A stretch of DNA of 64,000 bases from assembly GCA_963809695.1 (NCBI GenBank), contig CAWEKI010000010.1:620001-684000 (forward strand), given 5' to 3'. The position numbers and the translations under genes were made by a program. This DNA is from JAGDMJ01 sp963809695 (GTDB lineage Bacteria; Bacteroidota; Ignavibacteria; UBA10030; UBA6906). The notes below the pieces were generated by a model. It had not been told where the DNA came from and made no database searches. It saw nothing but the letters and a program-made list of their open reading frames with translations. Positions 18,165 to 28,000 of this stretch are shown here, piece by piece (position 1 is the first letter of the stretch; every line of letters starts with the position of its first letter).

Positions 18165-19790
18165 CTATATCTGCTGCGCGGTCAAATCCTCTTCTTTGTT
18201 AACCAAGCACGGAGGATTGACCTCACGGCCGACATCAGAGGACAGACACAATTTCTGAAGGTTGACCTCCACCCTCATTTCTTCACGCCACTCCTGTTCG
18301 AAGATCTTGACAACCCGCTCTTTTTCTTGAAGAAGGTACTCGATACCATAGGCAAGAAGATCCTCGAGTAATACCTCGAGTGCTTCCGTAGCGCATATGT
18401 TACTGCGCTGAATAATGCGCGAAAGAGCAGTACCGTATTCCTGGTGTGGTTTCGCGAGTCTAAAATAGGTGGCCAAGCGCCGGTCGAAATCCGCCTGCTG
18501 GAGGAGCATGACGTTTCCATCCGGGCTGAAATTGCGGCGTTGGATGAGGCGTTGCACGAGGAACTCATACCAGTTCAGCCTTCCGTCAGGATAGTCGTAT
18601 TCGGGGCGTGTTGCGGTCCCCTTAAGGCGGCCCTCATCGCGAAGGCGGGCCTCGATCGGCGTGCCGGCGTAGGGAAGCATCTTGCAGAAGTTGATAGGAA
18701 AGTAGCCGTCGTCCCCTACGGTCTTCAGAAATCGAATGTTCTCCCTTATGCTCTCTGCCGTGGAGTACGGATCAAAGAGCATGAACCCGATTGACAGGGC
18801 AATGTTGTGCCGTTTGAGGAGATCGACAGCAGCAAGATTCTGCGCCGCGCTCACATGCTTGTTCAAGGTTCGCAGCCCTGCATCGCTGCCCGATTCCACT
18901 CCAAGGTATACACCAAGCAATCCATAGTCTTGCATCTTGCCGAGCATTTCCGACTCGACGTCATCGACGCGACATGATACCTTCCACGCTATGTCACCAA
19001 CCAGCCTGCGAATTCTCAGTTCCTTCAGGAATGCTGTCACCCAATCCTTTTGGGCTCGCGACCTCGAGGCAAAATCGTCATCCTGAAAACTGAAAAACCG
19101 GATCTCCCTTTCATGGTAGAGGCGGGACATTTCAGCCACGACTCCGTGAGGCGATCGGGTCCGCCGCAAGAGACCCCGTGACGCGCCGTAAAACTGTCTG
19201 ATGCTACAGAACGAGCAATTAAAGAGACAACCACGGCTCCCTAACATCGCAGCTCCTTTTATCCCCCCCACCATCTCCTGAGGTGCATCCCTCACTAGCT
19301 GCGGCAGACTGTCAAGATCGGCGATGAGCGGCCGGGGTTTCGTGACGACAATCCCCGCATCCGTTCTGAAGGCCAGTCCGGCGATCTTTTCCCAGCGCTC
19401 CCGATGACCAAGCTCTTGAACCAGTTTTAGTAATGTGATTTCCCCCTCAAACCTTACGATGCTATCAAGCTCGGGGATCAAATCAAAGGTCTCCCGGGGT
19501 CGAAGGCTGGGGAAGTGCCCTCCCGCAGTGAAATGCGCCGATATACCGCTGTTGCGGAGATGACGAATGAGCTTTCCAAACTCGTCAAGAGAGTATTGAA
19601 AGATCAATGAGAAGCCCACAACGAGCGGGTTCAAACGTTGCACAGCGGAAAGTACTGCGTCGTCGTTGGCGGGATTGAATGGGAAAAGGATCGCTTGGCA
19701 ACCATGTGCTCTCAAATACGCAAGGATCGACCGCAGTCCCAGATTCTCCTGTCGCTCATAACCTACCAGGAGGACATCGACGCGTGGCAT
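18165..19790 (-). CDS. B12-binding-domain radical SAM enzyme
   Basis: About 541 residues from the ATG at 19790 (MPRVDVLLVGYE); another ATG lies at 19808. Neither has a strong ribosome site. Residues 1-130 are a Rossmann-like cobalamin-binding domain that lacks an obvious DxHxxG motif. The cluster motif CLFNCSFC lies near 187-194, followed by a TIM barrel with FFSFQDDDF and LGVESG, as in the B12-radical SAM group (methyltransferases, cyclases and similar). The C-terminal 100 residues are helical. The substrate is unknown. The next genes in the same direction are the phospholipase D-like and GH13 genes. Confidence 0.85.
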   Translation of the reverse strand: MPRVDVLLVGYERQENLGLRSILAYLRAHGCQAILFPFNPANDDAVLSAVQRLNPLVVGFSLIFQYSLDEFGKLIRHLRNSGISAHFTAGGHFPSLRPRETFDLIPELDSIVRFEGEITLLKLVQELGHRERWEKIAGLAFRTDAGIVVTKPRPLIADLDSLPQLVRDAPQEMVGGIKGAAMLGSRGCLFNCSFCSIRQFYGASRGLLRRTRSPHGVVAEMSRLYHEREIRFFSFQDDDFASRSRAQKDWVTAFLKELRIRRLVGDIAWKVSCRVDDVESEMLGKMQDYGLLGVYLGVESGSDAGLRTLNKHVSAAQNLAAVDLLKRHNIALSIGFMLFDPYSTAESIRENIRFLKTVGDDGYFPINFCKMLPYAGTPIEARLRDEGRLKGTATRPEYDYPDGRLNWYEFLVQRLIQRRNFSPDGNVMLLQQADFDRRLATYFRLAKPHQEYGTALSRIIQRSNICATEALEVLLEDLLAYGIEYLLQEKERVVKIFEQEWREEMRVEVNLQKLCLSSDVGREVNPPCLVNKEEDLTAQQI

Positions 19791-19914
19791 GGTACCCGTG
19801 TGGATCATGGAATTCGGATTTACAGTGAACCGTTCGACAAACCGTGGAAATCGTTCTGGCGGCAGGCTCCCAATCAATCAACAGTGATTCACCTGCCGCC
19901 ATCGGGCAAGTCGG

Positions 19915-20115
19915 CTACTTCATGAATCCTGCAATCTCGCCTAGCTCTTTCATTTTCTGGGCCTCTAGCTCTGCAATCTTCGAGTTTAGGCGTTCTTGCA
20001 CTTCATGGAATTGGGTTATTTGCTCCTTGTTGAGCTTGATCCACCACGGTATGGGATCCCATGGGATCGGCCTTCGGAGCATAACGAAGAGTCGCATCAG
20101 ATCAACATCATTCAT
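19915..20115 (-). CDS. Small coiled-coil protein of unknown function
   Basis: 66 residues with an ideal ribosome site (GAAGGAGGCCCGCG then ATG). The first half contains two PIPW repeats (PIPWDPIPWW). The second half is a charged amphipathic helix (LNSKIAELEAQKMKELGEIAG), probably a coiled coil. No membrane segment was seen. It lies just upstream of the radical SAM gene and could be a small partner or substrate peptide, but nothing shows this. Confidence 0.6.
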   Translation of the reverse strand: MNDVDLMRLFVMLRRPIPWDPIPWWIKLNKEQITQFHEVQERLNSKIAELEAQKMKELGEIAGFMK

Positions 20116-20262
20116 CGCGGGCCTCCTTCAGTTGAGTTTTTTGCCTGAAGCACGCCAACTCGGCAGCAGGCGGGTTTATTGTCAGAGAGTTGGCTCTATT
20201 GGAGAAACAAAGCATCAATCTGCAGCAGGATGCGAAGCGAGAACGACCCGCGTGTGAGAGTC

Positions 20263-20326
20263 GGGAGTGCAAACGGAGGCAAGTATCAGGTGCGCTTCCG
20301 AAATCTGGGCGCGGGTGGGTCCCACC
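20263..20326 (+). repeat. 65-bp flanking repeat, copy 1
   Basis: It shares GGGAGTGCA, GCAAGT, CAGGTGCGCT and GCGCGGG in register with 21424-21486. The two copies flank the gene pair 20330-21278. The stem here is GCGCTT/GGGCGC, which pairs with G-U wobbles only if the plus strand is transcribed. GTGGG/CCCAC follows it. Confidence 0.5.
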
Positions 20327-20329
20327 ACT

Positions 20330-20995
20330 TCAATCCATATACTCAATCCTGCCATACCCCAGCAAGCGCGGACCAAAGTTTATGTCAAGAGCAACAATCC
20401 CCATCGGCGTCATGCCTATGCAGAAGGGTTGTCCTTGTCGATCACGGAGGTAGAACATGGCGTACCCCGTGTCATAGAAAATCAGATCGCCCGGGCGGGG
20501 AGTAGCAGCAACGGGAACATGGCCGCGCAGGCTGTAGCGCATTCCCAGCTCAATGGGAGGCTGCGTGCGATGCTGGGAGAGAACAAATGCGGCGAAGCCG
20601 GGAGAGTCAAATCCTTCTTGGGGCGTGTTGCCGCCGAGCTTCCAGGAGACTCTTTGGTTCCTGAAGCGGAAGAGATCCTCAATGAGTTTGAATGTTGCAT
20701 AATTGGCGGCGAGCATCTTCGCCTCTCCCCAGTCGATTTCATGCCTGTGGCTGGCTAATCCCATCGTGAGCTCAAGGAGAGCCTGCTTGGCCTTTATACT
20801 GTCTTGGAGGACCTTGTTCTGATTGGATAGGGAATCTACGTCGCTCTGGAGCTTCTGCCGCTCGCTCTGGAGATTGCTGAGCGTGTATCCACTATAGATA
20901 AGCGAAGCCACCACTACGACCACGCCAAGAATGCTGGCAACCGCCGTTCGTCGGGAGGATGTGGCCAGGCTCTGAACGTCGATGTTATTTGCCAT
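20330..20995 (-). CDS. Membrane-anchored degenerate NlpC/P60-like protein
   Basis: 221 residues. A membrane helix near 18-38 (AVASILGVVVVVASLIYSGY) is followed by a coiled coil near 40-75. The C-terminal domain has FDSPGFAAFVL where NlpC/P60 peptidases have DCSGFV. It also has PRPGDLIFYDTGYAMFYL where they have GDLIFF...HVGIYL. The catalytic Cys is thus Ser and the His is replaced, so hydrolysis of peptidoglycan peptides is unlikely and a binding role is more plausible. The start codon overlaps the end of the 97-aa membrane gene by 11 bases (20985-20995), so the two are translationally coupled. Confidence 0.7.
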   Translation of the reverse strand: MANNIDVQSLATSSRRTAVASILGVVVVVASLIYSGYTLSNLQSERQKLQSDVDSLSNQNKVLQDSIKAKQALLELTMGLASHRHEIDWGEAKMLAANYATFKLIEDLFRFRNQRVSWKLGGNTPQEGFDSPGFAAFVLSQHRTQPPIELGMRYSLRGHVPVAATPRPGDLIFYDTGYAMFYLRDRQGQPFCIGMTPMGIVALDINFGPRLLGYGRIEYMD

Positions 20996-21278
20996 CGTCC
21001 TTACCTCCCTTCTCTTTGGCGGAGGCGATCACAGCCAGCGTCTGATCGAACATTCTCATGAGACGGTTGACTGAGTAGCCGATGAGCCCGGTCGATCCGA
21101 AAAGCAGGACCAGGACCTCCGCTGAAGGGTTCCTGTTGATGATGAGCAACCCCGCTGTCACGAGCAACATCACCACTGAGAGGCCAGTGGCAACGAGGTA
21201 GACCAAGCGTTCCAGCCTGAACTTGTCGATGAGCCAGTTGAGGACATCTTTCAAGCTCGTTAATTCTGTATCATCCAT
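20985..21278 (-). CDS. Small two-helix membrane protein
   Basis: 97 residues with two hydrophobic helices (LVYLVATGLSVVMLLVTAGLLII near 24-46 and a shorter one near 53-68), short charged ends and a Lys/Gly-rich tail. It overlaps the next gene, which encodes a membrane-anchored NlpC/P60-like protein, so they probably act together in the envelope. The size and topology recall phage holins or accessory membrane subunits; no family was recognised. Confidence 0.65.
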   Translation of the reverse strand: MDDTELTSLKDVLNWLIDKFRLERLVYLVATGLSVVMLLVTAGLLIINRNPSAEVLVLLFGSTGLIGYSVNRLMRMFDQTLAVIASAKEKGGKDDGK

Positions 21279-21423
21279 GGTTTCTCTCCCGTATGTGGTT
21301 TTCTACAACGCCGCCGCCGATTTGCGGTCTATCCAATCGACTAGGTTTTGCGTGCGTACAAATCTCGGTTGTATCAGAGTCCGTTCGCTGGCTAAGAAGG
21401 GGGAGAGTCCCGCGGGAAGAGAT

Positions 21424-21486
21424 GGGAGTGCAGATGTAAGCAAGTTGCAGGTGCGCTACCTAGGTCTAGCGCGGGCGAGCTCCCGC
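21424..21486 (+). repeat. 65-bp flanking repeat, copy 2
   Basis: Second copy of the repeat at 20263-20326, about 70 percent identical by eye. Here the stem is GCGCTA/TAGCGC (perfect) followed by GCGGG/CCCGC. Base changes between the copies keep the pairing. Confidence 0.5.
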
Positions 21487-21580
21487 AGTTTGACCCTTGA
21501 CGCTAGCGGCGATTTTACATATTAAATTCGAGAAAGTCAACGAAAAAAGACAAATTATTTCACAAGGTACCGCAAAATAA

Positions 21581-21614
21581 CAACAAAAAAGCCCCATCCG
21601 AACTGGCCTGGGGC
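21581..21614 (-). terminator. Intrinsic terminator of the five-gene large-protein operon
   Basis: Read on the minus strand, the stem GCCCCA/TGGGGC is followed directly by TTTTTTGTTG. This is the textbook rho-independent form. It lies after the 1030-aa gene and abuts the stop codon of the small frame at 21615-21776, marking the 3' end of the operon that begins near 38.4 kb. Confidence 0.85.
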
Positions 21615-21776
21615 TCAGGAATCTTGTTGCGGAATTTCACCTGACCAGCAAAAGCGGTTGGTTCTCAGACGACCCGGAGCAGCATCATTCGTGCGCCATA
21701 ACAGCAATAAGATTGCAAATATCAGCAAACCCAACAATGGGCTCGTAATTTCTTTGCCGTTGATGACGATACGCAT
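21615..21776 (-). CDS. Possible 53-aa membrane peptide
   Basis: An open frame from ATG at 21776 to TGA at 21615 encodes a short Lys/Arg-bearing N-terminus, one hydrophobic helix (SPLLGLLIFAILLLLW) and a polar tail. It is transcribed with the five-gene cluster and its stop codon touches the terminator stem. No convincing ribosome site is seen, so it may be spurious. Confidence 0.35.
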   Translation of the reverse strand: MRIVINGKEITSPLLGLLIFAILLLLWRTNDAAPGRLRTNRFCWSGEIPQQDS

Positions 21777-21841
21777 AGTCTGACTTTGCAGCGCGTAACG
21801 AAATGATTCGACTTTCCACCTAGGGACTTTGCTTCACACTG

Positions 21842-24800
21842 CTAGCTAGATAGAGCTTCCAGCATTTCCTGTGCATGCACCGCAACCATGCTCGGTTTCT
21901 GAAATAAAATATAGGCCATGTTGGCCGAATCCGTGCCCCATTTGTTTTTGTCCGATACGTTGATATTAGGGACCACGGTGGATTTGATAAAGCGCGTATC
22001 GGGAGGAAGTTGATCCCAGGCCAGATCGTCCCAGGAGAGTCCATCGGTGCCTGGGTCGAAATTGATGTCCATGCCGAAGCGCGGCTCACCCGGGACTTCC
22101 TGAATAATGAAAAACCAGCCGAGATGATCGGTGAAGCCCGGCGTCAGCTCGGTGCCGCGTGCTTGCTCGATCGTAAAATCAAACCCGAACAGTTTAATGT
22201 CCGGCGGCAACTCCGCCCGGTACAAGGGGAACTTCACCTCTGTAGCATATTCCTCTACAGTCAAATCGAGATCGATAACCGGCTCATCGGGGTTGTCACC
22301 GGCGATAGCCTTCTGCGCGAAGATGACGGTGTTGGGATAACGCTTCAACAGATCGCCGCGCACTAGCAGCACAGTCTGTTCAGTATCACCACCCGGATCG
22401 CGATTATTATGCGTCCCCAGCAGACTGTGGATAGACCACGTGTGGATCGGCTTGATGTCCTTGTATTCCTCGGTTAACTGGGCCTCGGCCTTGTCGGCGT
22501 TGGGACGAATGATTCCTTTGACCTCCCAGAACTGACGGAAGTAACTGCCCCGCACGTCCGTCGGATACTCACGCCACAGCAGTTCCCGGCCCATCTCATA
22601 ATTCAATCCCACCAGATAGGACTCGATGAATTTCTGATCGGTTTTAAGCAGTGAAATGGTATTCGCCGGGATCAGCTTCAGATTCGGTAACATCAATTCA
22701 CCGGAGATCTGCACCAGTGGTTTATACATTGGGTCTTCAAAATCCGGATACGCCATGGCCTCATAGAAGTTTTCCGGCTCCATTAACGAAATGTAACCCG
22801 GGAAGCGGGTGAAATAGGACAGTCGATAGGGGAAGGATTTCGTCGGATTGATCGCGGCGCTGACTCTTTGATATGCGTTCGACAAGCTGAACTCCACTAA
22901 CGGTACGACTGGTACCTGCAGGGTTAACCGGGTCATGAGGCCGCTCAGCGCACTCCGAAAATTCATGCCCTCCACACTGTCGGCACCGGCTGCACCGGGC
23001 GTAGCCGGTCGTGTCACGGCTTCATCGCTGAGCCTCAGCGTGAAGCTCGGTTGTGCGGGTATGCTCGCAATGCTGGCCGCTTCCTGTTGTGGATCCTGCA
23101 ATGCAGAGGCCGCATTATAATTCGCCTGTAGTTTGCCTGCATAGGTCCCCGCCGCCACGACGGCCGCCGCAATAACTGCAGTAACTAACCAGGCACCTGT
23201 GATAAATCCGATCACCAAGAGCAGCAACAACAGCAGGAACAACACAATCCGACTCTGTTTGATCAACCAGTTCGGGAGTGAAGAAGGAAAAATCCGATTG
23301 GCAAAATCCTGTGTGTCCGGGATACCGGCCGGTGTTACCTTGGGCGGTGCCGCTGTGAGGCTGCCCGCGTTGACGCGAGTGACGAGGCTGTCGTAGTCAA
23401 AGCTGACATTCGCTCCAAACCTCCTGATGAACTTACCATTGGGACGTACCAGCCGGCGGAAGCTGCCGGAGAATACCGCCTCGGGCAAGCGACTATCCCG
23501 AATCTGCTGCAGTATCGTCGTCGGGCTACCCATGACGCGCGCGAGTACCGGTTTGCTGATGGCCAGCAACTTGTTTGGCGGGAGAGCAGCAAAGGTTTTT
23601 GCAGTGAATTGCATCGCGACTTTCATATACAGGAGTGAAAGCCGAATGCGCCGGTTCGCTTCGATGACTTTGGTCACCTGCGCCCACGCTTTGCGCATGA
23701 AGTCTTCCTGATTGTCCTGCACCACGCGCGTACCAAACCCGGCTGAGACTCGGGTGCGCGGGTCCTTGTTCAGATCGTGTACCCAGGTGTTTTGGGTGAT
23801 GTCCAGTTTCACCACATCGGTCAGGCTCTTCTTGGCGTGATTGCCGCCGTAGAGTGGAATGGAAATCACGGGATCACCCGAGGTATCCGTGCCCACGATC
23901 TCGAATGGCAGGTTCACGACCTTCTGCAGTTCCTGCTGAAACGCGATTTCCGTAGGCGGATTTGGGAACACGGTGGACACTGTGGTGGGTGATTTTAGAG
24001 CGCCCTCCAATCCGATCAGTTCCGGTTTGGTTGCCGGTAACTCGCCGCTGCCATCGGCTTTAACAAAATCCGGTTGATGGCAATCCATGTCGCGGATACC
24101 GACACGCGGATCCATAGGGCGGGGCTCCAGCCTGCGCACCAGTGATTCGAAATCCGCGTTGACGCCGGTTTGGAAGAACCACTCATAGTAAACCGGCATC
24201 TCCCCTTTTGCGCCATTCGTATCCCAGGACGCCAGTTGCGCATAGATCGTCTCCGTCGGCAATTCCAATCCTGCCAGCCGTCCCGTTTCGAAGGCCGGGA
24301 TCACAAAGGCGTAGTAAGCTGTGTTCGGTTCGAGTTTGCGCGGACTCATGAGGCGACAGTAAAGTTGATCCGGGTCGTCATTCATGGTCTTTCCAAGCGA
24401 CAACAGGAAGCGTTCGTAGTCGGACAATTCACTGTCTGGAATATCCGCGTTGCTGTGCACGTGGGACCACATCCAGGTTTCGTTGAATGGAGGAAACACA
24501 TCCTGGCTTCGCAACTTGATCGTCGGCAAGGGCACGCGCCGCGCGCTGCGTTCGAATTCGTCCTCTTTCAATACCAGCAGTAATAGCCAGGGACGCAGAC
24601 GAGTCCCTGCGGGGGCCGCCGGTGTATAGCGCCAGGCAAAATCTTCGTCGTAGAATTCGATGAAGGAGAGATAGTTGCTTTCGAAATCGGCAATCCAGTT
24701 CAACGGTTCGGTGCGCACCACCATGTCACGATTAATGCCAATGATGTCGCCCGGCGCGATGAGCGAAAACGTCTTGGAGAGCCCCGAGCCGTTCAAGGTT

Positions 24801-24934
24801 ACCCCGATGGGAACCTCTGCACGCTCGACGACGGTCGACGTCCCGGTACCCAGATCGTCTGACTCGGTGATGTTGTTGGCGATCCCTCTGCGGGCCCAGG
24901 AGTGAAATTGGTAGCGGGCGATCTCAATTGTCAT
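21842..24934 (-). CDS. Large uncharacterised protein, last big gene of the five-gene cluster
   Basis: 1030 residues from the ATG at 24934; a TTG 14 codons upstream is the alternative. There is no signal peptide. Two adjacent hydrophobic helices lie near residues 555-600 (IVLFLLLLLLLVIGFITGAW and an Ala/Val-rich helix). Before them the protein is beta-rich. After them is the most conserved-looking segment, near 790-830: VGLNYEMGRELLWREYPTD followed by RGSYFRQFW. I recall similar unnamed proteins in varied bacteria beside the same kinds of neighbours, but no function. It probably needs the membrane or a particle context. Fourth-to-fifth gene spacing is 79 bases. Confidence 0.8.
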   Translation of the reverse strand: MTIEIARYQFHSWARRGIANNITESDDLGTGTSTVVERAEVPIGVTLNGSGLSKTFSLIAPGDIIGINRDMVVRTEPLNWIADFESNYLSFIEFYDEDFAWRYTPAAPAGTRLRPWLLLLVLKEDEFERSARRVPLPTIKLRSQDVFPPFNETWMWSHVHSNADIPDSELSDYERFLLSLGKTMNDDPDQLYCRLMSPRKLEPNTAYYAFVIPAFETGRLAGLELPTETIYAQLASWDTNGAKGEMPVYYEWFFQTGVNADFESLVRRLEPRPMDPRVGIRDMDCHQPDFVKADGSGELPATKPELIGLEGALKSPTTVSTVFPNPPTEIAFQQELQKVVNLPFEIVGTDTSGDPVISIPLYGGNHAKKSLTDVVKLDITQNTWVHDLNKDPRTRVSAGFGTRVVQDNQEDFMRKAWAQVTKVIEANRRIRLSLLYMKVAMQFTAKTFAALPPNKLLAISKPVLARVMGSPTTILQQIRDSRLPEAVFSGSFRRLVRPNGKFIRRFGANVSFDYDSLVTRVNAGSLTAAPPKVTPAGIPDTQDFANRIFPSSLPNWLIKQSRIVLFLLLLLLLVIGFITGAWLVTAVIAAAVVAAGTYAGKLQANYNAASALQDPQQEAASIASIPAQPSFTLRLSDEAVTRPATPGAAGADSVEGMNFRSALSGLMTRLTLQVPVVPLVEFSLSNAYQRVSAAINPTKSFPYRLSYFTRFPGYISLMEPENFYEAMAYPDFEDPMYKPLVQISGELMLPNLKLIPANTISLLKTDQKFIESYLVGLNYEMGRELLWREYPTDVRGSYFRQFWEVKGIIRPNADKAEAQLTEEYKDIKPIHTWSIHSLLGTHNNRDPGGDTEQTVLLVRGDLLKRYPNTVIFAQKAIAGDNPDEPVIDLDLTVEEYATEVKFPLYRAELPPDIKLFGFDFTIEQARGTELTPGFTDHLGWFFIIQEVPGEPRFGMDINFDPGTDGLSWDDLAWDQLPPDTRFIKSTVVPNINVSDKNKWGTDSANMAYILFQKPSMVAVHAQEMLEALSS

Positions 24935-25013
24935 GGCGACATCCGTCTCCGATTTGATTCCGTACTGACTGTGCAATGGTATTCGTCATGTACCTGCGTC
25001 CTGCTTTTTACGC

Positions 25014-28000
25014 TCATGCGGCCAACTCATGTTCGCCGACAATCTGGACCTTGCCGTGCAACGAGGGATCCTTTGCCATCAGTAGCGCCAGCGCATCGGC
25101 GGCTTCGGTGTAACTGCCGGCAATGTTGCTGCCTGCGTGCTGCTTCATGTTACTGGTGCTGGCAATGGCAAAACCGTCTCCTTTGATCTGCACTTGATCC
25201 GGCGCGTTTGTGGACATGCGTTTGTTGCTGTACGAGAGTGAGGACTTAGCAACGGCACCGGCCCTCAAGTTGACCCGGAACAGGTCCTTCATATACTTGT
25301 AAATGCCGGCAAATACACGCAGCTCGCGTTTCTTGCGCAAATAGGTCATCTCATAATCCACACTCTTGTTGACGGTCGCGGGAACAATCAGCGTGGAGGT
25401 GCCCGCCAACTGGAAGCCACTCTTCATTTGCTCGAAGGAAGGCCGCGACAGTTTGGCGCTATCGGTTAAGGTCAGGAAATTCGCCGGGGCAAACAGTTCG
25501 GTGACGGGCTGGGTGAGCATGCCGGGATCCGAAGGATTGATTTCGAACCGGTTGGCATTCTTGGGCACCTTGGTGCCGAATTTGTTGATGGTGACTTCCA
25601 ATGGCACCAGACGTTCACTGAAGGTCAGCACACCAAAGGGATGGATCACCAGTTTGTCCGAAGGCACATCCAGCTTTTTCAGACTCACATGCAGCTTATT
25701 GCTGTCCGGGATATCCGCCTTCCAGTTGCGATTGTCATCGATCTCCTGGGTGAGCCGCTGCAGCAAATCTTCGGACTCGCTGCTGACGGCATCGGGCCGG
25801 TCGCCCCAGGTCTCATGGAAGCTGACAGTGATATCGAAGAACAAGATACTGAAGCTGGCCTCACCCTTCGCGTCCCAAGGCGTCGGTCCCGACAATTCCC
25901 CGGAGACGCTAATCCCCATGATGACCGAACTGCCGCGGCGCAGCGCGAGACCAGCAGCGAAGTCGGCGATAAACTTGAACGGATCGAACTGGAACAGCAA
26001 ATCAAAACCAATGAAGCCATAGACATTGAAGCCGCATGCCGCGGCATACAATTCCGCGCGGGCACCGAACTGCACCGTGTTCGAGGTCACCGCAAAATAA
26101 CATTGGATGGTGATGCGCGGATTCTCGCCACTGAGCAGACTCAAGGTCAGCCGCGTCATGTTTTGCAGATCTGCGGGCGCTTCCTTGAAAGCCGGATGAA
26201 AACCGCCGACGCTCAGTATAAATACCTTGGTGTCACCCCAGGATAGGCGAAAGGCCATGTCACCGGCCAAGGTAAACGTCAGCAAGCGCGAGTCGTACAG
26301 GCTGGCATCGAAGGAGATGTAGTTGTTCTCAAAGTCGATCACACCCAGGAAATTGACTTGCAGTCGCAACAGCGCATTTTTCTCATCCGGTAACAAGGCC
26401 TTGATGACGCCCAGGATCGCGAAACGAGGCACCGGGATCTCCAACAACAGGCCTAGCTCCAAGGTGAGGATACTCGGTGTGCCCCAACCCAGTTTGCCCA
26501 TGGGCATGATCAGGAAGCGACCATTCAGTGGCGGAAATACTTGTTTGAGATCGCTAATAATGCGACTCATGTTGGCCACGACATCTGTCGGGAACAAAAT
26601 GCTATTGAGGACATTGGTCTTGATTCCCTGACGCAGCACGTCGACGCTGGTCGTGCGATTCAATCCCAACAACCCGCCTACGCCAAGAAGGGTGAAACCA
26701 AATCCCAGCTGGATGGGCGAGAACTCCGCGGTGATGATTATCAGCAAGGAAAACCCGGGGCTGCCATCGGGCATTTTGGTATTGATTATGCCGACGGCCT
26801 TGAGATCGAACAGATTCTTAAACGACAACTCCAAGGCACCGAAGTATTCACCCTTGTCCGGATCGAAATACAGGAAGCCACCGCCTTTGATCACACCTGT
26901 ATCGAGTGATAGTCCCACCCCGTTGGGTGGTTTGAAATCGATCGCGTAGTTGATGAAACCCAGGTTCTTCGTGCCATTTGCCGGCAGCGAGAAGTTATGC
27001 AGCAGACCGATGCGCTCCACCGACGCGCTGAAACCCAGGAACTTGGTGCTCATGCCGATGGAGGTTTCCATCAGTACGCCATCTTTCGTCTGGTTACCGC
27101 TGAGTTTGAGATAAAACGAATTCAGCAACAGCGGTCCCAGGGCGGTGTGCAAAGGAATGAACACGGTCAGGCCGGAGCCACCATCGACGTAGAAACCTTT
27201 TTTCAAGCTGTAGCCAAGACCAAAATCAAAACTGCCGTAGATGCCTTTGTCCGGCAACATGCTGTTGAGAAAGCCGTCGGTCTTGCCTTTGACCAGTGCA
27301 AAGGCACTGTCTTTGGTCGCAAGTTTGACGTCCACGTCATTGTCCGCTATCGAGGCCTTAAGCTGGACCGAGGCGCCGCCGATTTTGAGATTCGTGCCCT
27401 TGGTATCGCCAATCACCAGGGGCGACTGTTCACCATCATGTTCCAATTTGATGGTGGTGCGCAGGTCAACATCCTCCACCCCGTCCATAGCAAAAGAAAA
27501 TTTCCACTCGCCGAATTTACGTTCGAATTTTCCACCTCCTGCCAGCAGTACCTCAATACCACCGCCCTGCTGGTTTTGCGGTCGCACCGCCATGGACACG
27601 ATCATGGTGCCCGTGATTTCATTGCCCTCCGGATCCTTGACCTTGTAGGACAAGGACATCGTCAATGTTCTTTCCGAGATCAGATCCGCGACCGGCAACG
27701 TGGATCCAGGTGGAGGGTCAAATCCGTAGCTCACTTTCAGGTTGTCGCGGATGAAATCAAAGATGTAACTGAGTGCGGCGATCAGGATAAAGATCGTGTC
27801 AGACGCCAGTGCCGCTTCGTCGTCGTTTTCCGCATCAAAGCTGGTGAAGACCTTCTTGAGAAAGGCGGCGATATTCACCGTGAAATTCGAGATGCCACCG
27901 GAGGATTCCGCCAGTTCCTGGTAACGATTGAGCGTTTTGCAGACGAGGTAAAAGGCCTTGGCAGAATTGGTCGTGGTATCACTCGTGGCACGCAGCCGCA

